Positions 5,295 to 9,457 of a stretch of 9,457 nucleotides of DNA are shown here, in pieces (position 1 is the stretch's first letter; each line of letters opens with the position of its first letter). The notes under the pieces were generated by a model, which searched no databases, had not been told where the DNA came from, and saw only the letters and a list, made by a program, of their open reading frames with translations. The stretch is taken from positions 1-9,457 of the forward strand of contig OMIJ01000187.1 in the NCBI GenBank assembly GCA_900299065.1. The letters run 5' to 3'. Both the position numbers and the translations under genes were made by a program. The stretch is from Hyphomicrobiales bacterium. GTDB taxonomy: Bacteria > Pseudomonadota > Alphaproteobacteria > Rhizobiales > Beijerinckiaceae.

Positions 5295-6209
5295 ATGGCT
5301 AGTGCCTTTCCGGTACTTTCTGCTGAGAGTGGTTTATCAAAGTATCTCAATGAGATACGTAGATTTCCCATGCTTGAGCCGGCTGAAGAATATATGCTTG
5401 CCAAAAGCTGGCGTGAGCATGGAGATCGCGATGCCGCTCACAAACTTGTTACTTCTCATTTGCGATTAGTTGCCAAGATTGCCATGGGCTATCGCGGTTA
5501 TGGCTTGCCAATTGGCGAGGTCATTTCCGAAGGCAATGTCGGCTTGATGCAGGCAGTGAAGCGGTTCGAGCCTGAAAAGGGCTTTCGTCTGGCGACTTAT
5601 GCCATGTGGTGGATCCGCGCATCGATCCAAGAATATATCCTGCGCTCTTGGTCGCTAGTGAAAATGGGCACGACAGCAAATCAAAAGCGCCTGTTTTTCA
5701 ACTTGCGCAAGGCCAAGAGTCAGATTTCGGCTTTGGAAGATGGCGATCTGCGCCAAGATCAAGTCAAGTTGATTGCGCATCGTCTGGGCGTTGCCGAGCA
5801 AGAAGTGATCGACATGAACCGGCGCATGAGCGGCGATGCCTCGTTGAATGCACCGCTCAAGCAGGATGGCGATGGCGAATGGCAGGATTGGCTCGTCGAT
5901 GACAGCCTCAGTCAGGAAGCCAGTCTTGTCGAGCAAGAAGAAACAGACAATCGCTTGGGCGCTTTGCGCACGGCACTGAATGTTCTCAATGATCGCGAAC
6001 GGCAGATTTTTGAAGCCCGCCGCCTTGTTGATGAGCCGGTCACGCTTGAGGAATTGTCAGAGCGTTTTGGTGTCTCACGCGAACGTGTGCGCCAGATCGA
6101 GGTTCGCGCCTTTGAGAAAGTGCAGGCGGCTGTCAAATCCGGCTTGTCACATATTGAAGCCCTACCGATTGCCGCTCTGCCAGCAGCGCTGCCTAGGCCG
6201 GGTATTTAA
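5295..6209 (+). CDS. rpoH: RNA polymerase sigma-32 (heat-shock) factor RpoH
   Basis: A 304-residue group of sigma70-family regions typical of RpoH, which directs RNA polymerase to heat-shock and stress promoters. Region 2 (about residues 45-120) includes LPIGEVISEGNVGLMQAVKRF and the -10 recognition helix YAMWWIRASIQEYILRSWSL. The RpoH box QKRLFFNLRKA (130-140) is diagnostic and separates it from RpoD. Region 4.2 near 249-278 carries the -35 helix-turn-helix VTLEELSERFGVSRERVRQIE. Three ATG codons lie at 5283, 5289 and 5295. The last is chosen because GGAG (5285-5288) is six bases upstream and MA... fits the family, though 5283 would add only four residues. Rhizobiales often carry two rpoH genes; the purA-linked copy here may be the RpoH2-like one, which I cannot confirm. 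It is monocistronic and converges on the 471-residue membrane protein. Confidence 0.95.
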   Translation: MASAFPVLSAESGLSKYLNEIRRFPMLEPAEEYMLAKSWREHGDRDAAHKLVTSHLRLVAKIAMGYRGYGLPIGEVISEGNVGLMQAVKRFEPEKGFRLATYAMWWIRASIQEYILRSWSLVKMGTTANQKRLFFNLRKAKSQISALEDGDLRQDQVKLIAHRLGVAEQEVIDMNRRMSGDASLNAPLKQDGDGEWQDWLVDDSLSQEASLVEQEETDNRLGALRTALNVLNDRERQIFEARRLVDEPVTLEELSERFGVSRERVRQIEVRAFEKVQAAVKSGLSHIEALPIAALPAALPRPGI

Positions 6210-6231
6210 TCGCATAAGCGATCACACTTTT
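6209..6231. terminator. Weak hairpin between converging rpoH and membrane-protein genes
   Basis: ATCGC (6209-6213) pairs with GCGAT (6218-6222) around an ATAA loop, then CACACTTTT follows on the plus strand. It overlaps the last base of the rpoH TAA and lies 20 bases or less from the stop of the opposite gene (complement of 6230-6232). It may serve both genes, but the stem is only 5 bp. Confidence 0.4.
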
Positions 6232-7645
6232 AACGCCAGGATGCGAGTGCGTCATTCATGACGCGCTCGCCGGCACTGCCTTTTTCAAATGTGATTTTGG
6301 CTAAACGCCCATCGGACAAGCGCATGGGAATATCAAGCCAATTGCGCGCTTTGAGAAACTCCATATTGCGTGCGCTGATGACCGCATCATTGTTGAGTCC
6401 GATCAAAAACATATTTTGCGTAATCTTGGCAATGACGCCCACTAAAGGATCAAGCTCGGTGGAGGCTTCATTGCGTATCAATGGAAGCTCAATCTCGCTC
6501 ACCTCCGAAATGACGCTTTTTTGCTGAGGCAGAAACCGCATCGAAATCATATGCGAGGCAGGCAAGGCCTTATCAGCATTTTTTTGAATGAGAACCATTA
6601 ATTTGAGATTGGCTTCAGTGATGTCAACGTCAATCCGCAAGGCTTGTGCGAGAGGCTGCCCTTGTCCGCGCCCGACATTCTCCATGCGCCAAGACACATT
6701 GCCCAAATAGGTTTTGAATTTTTGTTGCTCTTCAGGCGCCTCAATCAAAAGGGCCGCGCGCTGACTTTGCGATAGAGAAGCTTCAGTTTGGGGCGAGGCT
6801 TGAATCTGGGGCCCACCAATACGATCAACAATCTTGCTGGGAGTCTCAACCGGCTCCTGAGTTTGTTGAACTTCTGCCGATGTTGGGCGAATGGTTCCTT
6901 GCGGAATATCTCGCCAGTAAAAAGCAAGTATGGCTGTTATGATCACACAGCTCAGCACGGCAAGTCCAAACAGAAAGCGCAAAGGGGTTAGTTTGCTTTG
7001 AGTTTTTGGCTGCGCTTGCGAAAGATCGCGCGTTGTGATGGGCGCAAAGACGGGCTCTTTATCTGCGACAAGCACAGGCGTATCTGGCTGCGCCTTCGTT
7101 TCGGACGGAGCGGACGGCTTGAGTATAGGGCCGGACGAATTGGGCGCCAGAACAGGCCTCTCCTGGACCTTCTGATTGCTTGATACAAATTCTGGTGCAG
7201 GGGCAGAAATGGGCTTGATGTCTGGTTTTTCTATGGTCTTGCGCACAGGCTCCTGGGCCGACGCGGGCACAGGTTCCTTGGGCGCTACAACTCTATTGTC
7301 CTCGGGCCTGGAAGAGGTTTTCGCACGATGCGATTTCGACAATTCAGCCAGATCAAGTTTAGGCGGCAAGGGCGGAAGTGGCGGCAGGCTTTTGCGTAAA
7401 GCGGGTGTCGCAGGCCCTGATGATGAAGTTAAGTTTTGAGAAAGCTCATCTTCAAGGCGCGCAATGGCTGCATCAAGCGCCTGACTTTCGCGCTCAATAT
7501 CGGCCTCATCCACTGCAGGCGTGATATTTCTTAATTGTCCAAGCAAAGCCTTGCGTGCACGTTCGTAAATGGCTGCCCGCTGCTCTCTGTTTGAGGAGGG
7601 CAATCCGGAAACAGCTTTTGCAAGCAAGGGGTAATAATCAGCCAT
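6230..7645 (-). CDS. Bitopic membrane protein of unknown function, rpoH-purA locus
   Basis: A 471-residue protein whose function I do not know. Similar proteins are, from memory, found beside purA or rpoH in other Rhizobiales, with the same MADYYPLLAKAV start. The first 70 residues look helical and soluble, with an Arg/Glu-rich segment (EQRAAIYERARKALLGQLR) and a probable coiled coil near 50-69. Residues 75-220 are a low-complexity linker rich in Pro, Ala, Lys and Ser. A single transmembrane helix covers about 222-243 (LRFLFGLAVLSCVIITAILA). The region from about 300 to 471 forms a folded domain with alternating hydrophobic strands. By the positive-inside rule the basic linker faces the cytoplasm and the C-terminal domain the periplasm. 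ATG 7645 has GAAAG as a weak ribosome-binding site. It follows purA on the same strand after 79 bases, so co-transcription is likely. Confidence 0.85.
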   Translation of the reverse strand: MADYYPLLAKAVSGLPSSNREQRAAIYERARKALLGQLRNITPAVDEADIERESQALDAAIARLEDELSQNLTSSSGPATPALRKSLPPLPPLPPKLDLAELSKSHRAKTSSRPEDNRVVAPKEPVPASAQEPVRKTIEKPDIKPISAPAPEFVSSNQKVQERPVLAPNSSGPILKPSAPSETKAQPDTPVLVADKEPVFAPITTRDLSQAQPKTQSKLTPLRFLFGLAVLSCVIITAILAFYWRDIPQGTIRPTSAEVQQTQEPVETPSKIVDRIGGPQIQASPQTEASLSQSQRAALLIEAPEEQQKFKTYLGNVSWRMENVGRGQGQPLAQALRIDVDITEANLKLMVLIQKNADKALPASHMISMRFLPQQKSVISEVSEIELPLIRNEASTELDPLVGVIAKITQNMFLIGLNNDAVISARNMEFLKARNWLDIPMRLSDGRLAKITFEKGSAGERVMNDALASWR

Positions 7646-7668
7646 TGCGCTTTCAAATCATCCCTGTG

Positions 7669-7691
7669 CATGCGCGTCAACACGCAGCATG
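7669..7691 (-). promoter_or_regulatory. Stem-loop between purA and the downstream membrane-protein gene
   Basis: CATGCGCGT (7669-7677) pairs with ACGC and GCATG (7682-7685, 7687-7691) around a CAAC loop, with one bulged A, giving 9 pairs. In the minus-strand transcript it sits 24 bases upstream of the membrane-protein start. There is no following T run on the minus strand, so it may modulate translation or mRNA processing rather than terminate. Confidence 0.45.
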
Positions 7692-7724
7692 TGAATGCCT
7701 TTCCAATCCGTTTTCACTCTAGCA

Positions 7725-9017
7725 TCAATCCTGAAAAGGATTATGCACCAGGATTGTGTCATCCCGCTCGGGGCTGGTCGACAAAAGCGCAACTGGCGCG
7801 CCAATCAATTCCTCGATCCAGCGCACATATTTGATGGCTTGTGCAGGCAGGTCAGCCCAGGATCTTGCGCCTTGTGTTGTACCGCTCCAGCCTGGGATGG
7901 TTTCATAAACCGGCTCGACACGCGCTTGTGCAGCTTGGCTGGCGGGTAAATAATCAATGATCTCGCCATCCAGCCGATAAGCGACACAGACTTTGATCTC
8001 GGGGAATCCATCGAGAATATCGAGCTTGGTCAACGCAATTCCATTAATGCCGGAAGTGCGCACGGTCTGGCGCACCAGAACAGCATCAAACCAGCCACAA
8101 CGGCGGGCCCGGCCCGTCACAGTGCCGAATTCATGGCCGCGCTCACCAATCAATTGGCCTGTTGCGTCGTTCAATTCAGTCGGGAAGGGGCCGCCCCCTA
8201 CACGGGTTGTATAGGCCTTGGCAATGCCCAGAACATAACCAATCGCACCTGGTCCCAAACCTGAGCCTGTTGCCGCATTGGCAGCAACAGTATTGGACGA
8301 CGTCACGAAAGGATAAGTGCCATGGTCAATATCGAGCAGAGCGCCCTGAGCCCCTTCGAACAAAATGCGTTTGCCGGAGCGGCGATAATCTTCGAGCAAG
8401 CGCCAAGTGCTATCCATATAGGGTAGAACCTGATCAGCAATGCTGGCCAATTCCTCATAAATGGCTTTGGCGGAGATTTCCTCAAGACCAAGACCACGGC
8501 GAATGGCATTGTGATGACCCAAGAGACGGGCGATTTTATCGCCAAGAACCGACAAATCGGCAAGATCCATGACGCGAATGGCGCGGCGACCAACCTTATC
8601 CTCATAGGCAGGGCCAATGCCACGCTGCGTTGTACCAATCTTGGTGCCTTCGCTGGAATTTTCTCGCAATGCATCCAATTGGCGATGGACAGAAAGAATG
8701 AGCGGCGCATTTTCGGCAACGCGCAAATTATCTCTGGTGACGCTGACACCCTTGGCGCGGATGTCACCAATTTCTTTGACCAAATGGTGAGGATCAACAA
8801 CCACACCATTACCGATCACCGATAATTTGCCGGGACGCACAATGCCCGAGGGCAGCAAAGAGAGCTTGAAGACCTTGCCATCAATGACCAATGTATGTCC
8901 GGCATTATGGCCACCCTGAAAGCGCACCACCACATCGGCCTCAATCGAGAGCCAATCGACAATCTTGCCCTTGCCCTCATCGCCCCATTGGGCACCAACG
9001 ACGACTACATTCGCCAT
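7725..9017 (-). CDS. purA: Adenylosuccinate synthetase
   Basis: The 430-residue length is the usual size for bacterial PurA. It catalyses the GTP-dependent joining of aspartate to IMP, the first committed step from IMP to AMP, in the cytoplasm. Motifs in order are the N-terminal loop GAQWGDEGKGK (8-18) with the catalytic Asp13; QGGHNAGHT (34-42) with His41; GTTQRGIGPAYEDK (128-141); the IMP-contacting EGAQGALLDIDHGTYPFVTSSN region (221-242); TRVGGGPFPTE (271-281); RRCGWFDAV (305-313); and LTKLDILDG (329-337). The key residues appear intact. ATG 9017 is chosen because it gives the conserved MANVVVVGAQWGDEGKGK start and has GGAAG seven bases upstream; the frame continues upstream without meaning. 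The gene lies behind a strong terminator that separates it from phaZ and precedes the membrane-protein gene. A weak AATCC/GGATT hairpin (7727-7742) overlaps its stop codon. Confidence 0.98.
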   Translation of the reverse strand: MANVVVVGAQWGDEGKGKIVDWLSIEADVVVRFQGGHNAGHTLVIDGKVFKLSLLPSGIVRPGKLSVIGNGVVVDPHHLVKEIGDIRAKGVSVTRDNLRVAENAPLILSVHRQLDALRENSSEGTKIGTTQRGIGPAYEDKVGRRAIRVMDLADLSVLGDKIARLLGHHNAIRRGLGLEEISAKAIYEELASIADQVLPYMDSTWRLLEDYRRSGKRILFEGAQGALLDIDHGTYPFVTSSNTVAANAATGSGLGPGAIGYVLGIAKAYTTRVGGGPFPTELNDATGQLIGERGHEFGTVTGRARRCGWFDAVLVRQTVRTSGINGIALTKLDILDGFPEIKVCVAYRLDGEIIDYLPASQAAQARVEPVYETIPGWSGTTQGARSWADLPAQAIKYVRWIEELIGAPVALLSTSPERDDTILVHNPFQD

Positions 9018-9032
9018 AATTTGTCTTCCGCC

Positions 9033-9093
9033 TAGCGCAATACGCGATGACCAAAACAAAACCCCGGCGCAAGGCCGGGGCTCATTGCGGCTA
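9033..9093 (-). promoter_or_regulatory. Outer inverted repeat enclosing the phaZ-purA terminator
   Basis: TAGCGCAAT (9033-9041) is complementary to ATTGCGGCTA (9084-9093) apart from one bulged base. The terminator hairpin lies between the arms. In the minus-strand transcript the 3' arm ends about 4 bases before the purA Shine-Dalgarno sequence. A transcript starting upstream could therefore form a larger structure ahead of purA. A weak promoter pair, TTTACT and TAATTC with 17 bases between, is visible on the minus strand just upstream. Confidence 0.4.
9050..9080 (-). terminator. Strong intrinsic terminator downstream of phaZ
   Basis: Read on the minus strand, a 7-bp stem CCCCGGC / GCCGGGG (complement of 9074-9080 and 9062-9068) with a 5-base loop is followed by TTTTGTTTTGG. 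This is a classical intrinsic terminator. It lies about 90 bases beyond the phaZ stop and about 45 bases ahead of the purA start codon. Confidence 0.85.
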
Positions 9094-9168
9094 TGAATTA
9101 CCTAATTTCGCTGATTCAGTAAAGCTCTGAATAAGGGTCAGAGGAGCTGGTCCAAAGCTTTGACGCGC

Positions 9169-9457
9169 TTAATCGCTGGCGAGGATTGTATTGCGCAAAA
9201 GGGGATAGATCTGGCTTTCCCATTTCTGCCCGCTAAAGACCCCATAATGGCCCACCCCCGCCTGCAAATGGTGACGCTTGCGGAATGGCTTGATCGATTT
9301 GCACAGATCATGTGCCGCAAGGGTCTGACCAATAGCGCAAATGTCGTCTCTCTCCCCCTCAACGGTGAGCAGGGATGTTTTACGAATGGCTGCCGGATTG
9401 ATCGGCTTGCCCCGCCATTGCAATTTGCCCAAGGGTAATTCCTTTCTCTTATACACA
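9169..9457 (-). CDS. phaZ: Intracellular polyhydroxybutyrate depolymerase, C-terminal part
   Basis: The last 95 or so codons of a gene whose start lies beyond the right edge. The sequence is the C-terminal block of intracellular PHB depolymerases (Pfam PHB_depo_C). It shows INPAAIRKTSLLTVEGERDDIC, then AIGQTLAAHDLC, then HHLQAGVGHYGVFSGQKWESQIYPLL. The His in GVGHYGVFSG is probably the catalytic-triad histidine, and the Asp pair in GERDDIC includes a plausible acid partner. The enzyme mobilises stored PHB granules in the cytoplasm to hydroxybutyrate units for the acetyl-CoA pool. The stop TAA is the complement of 9169-9171, and a strong terminator follows. A GTG at 9456 is not the true start, because the family has an additional N-terminal region of some 300 residues. 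The nucleophile serine is outside the window. Confidence 0.93.
   Translation of the reverse strand, partial: VYKRKELPLGKLQWRGKPINPAAIRKTSLLTVEGERDDICAIGQTLAAHDLCKSIKPFRKRHHLQAGVGHYGVFSGQKWESQIYPLLRNTILASD

Noticed and set aside
5606..5902. 98-residue plus-strand frame inside rpoH
   Set aside because: It is a shifted frame within a firmly identified rpoH and has no ribosome-binding site.
8162..8809. 136-residue plus and 168-residue minus frames inside purA
   Set aside because: Both overlap conserved purA motifs in other frames and show no recognisable domain.
1..9457. CRISPR array, toxin-antitoxin pair, insertion sequence or new defence system
   Set aside because: No regularly spaced repeats, transposase-like, nuclease-like or paired small genes are visible; all larger genes belong to core or signalling families.

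Overview
The window looks like core chromosome of an alphaproteobacterium, most likely of the order Hyphomicrobiales (Rhizobiales). The evidence is a purA / membrane-protein / rpoH cluster, a mesaconyl-CoA hydratase of the ethylmalonyl-CoA pathway, an intracellular polyhydroxybutyrate (PHB) depolymerase, and a candidate Rhizobiales-type small RNA of the suhB/mmgR (alpha-r8) kind. Base composition is moderate (judged by eye) and even. No insertion sequence, integrase, phage gene or CRISPR array is visible.

Layout from left to right. The 3' end of an unrecognised plus-strand gene (1-147) ends in a hairpin. A tRNA-Ala(CGC) follows on the minus strand with a clear sigma70-type promoter. After about 230 bases of non-coding DNA comes a compact plus-strand run: a YggT-family membrane protein, a DUF167/YggU protein, and mesaconyl-CoA hydratase (meaC/mch). 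A secreted LpqC/PHB-depolymerase-family esterase runs toward the hydratase on the minus strand, and both stop codons lie inside one perfect 20-base palindrome. A stand-alone EAL phosphodiesterase (plus) then converges on a stand-alone receiver protein (minus). The region 4640-5290 holds tandem repeats, the candidate sRNA with its terminator, and a possible 28-residue membrane peptide. RpoH-type sigma factor (plus) converges on a 471-residue bitopic membrane protein of unknown function. purA lies just upstream of that protein on the same strand. The window ends inside the 3' part of intracellular phaZ, which is separated from purA by a strong intrinsic terminator.

A shared theme is storage carbon and acetyl-CoA use. 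Intracellular PhaZ feeds C4 units back to acetyl-CoA, and mesaconyl-CoA hydratase belongs to the pathway that assimilates acetyl-CoA. The sRNA resembles mmgR, which is named for its effect on PHB granules in Sinorhizobium. This link is inferred from gene content and is not proof of co-regulation. The other genes are housekeeping (purA, tRNA, rpoH) or signalling (EAL, receiver).

I did not find a convincing new multi-gene system. The best leads are the sRNA locus, the repeated placement of inverted repeats across stop codons, the terminator nested in a second inverted repeat ahead of purA, and the conserved-context unknown membrane protein between rpoH and purA.
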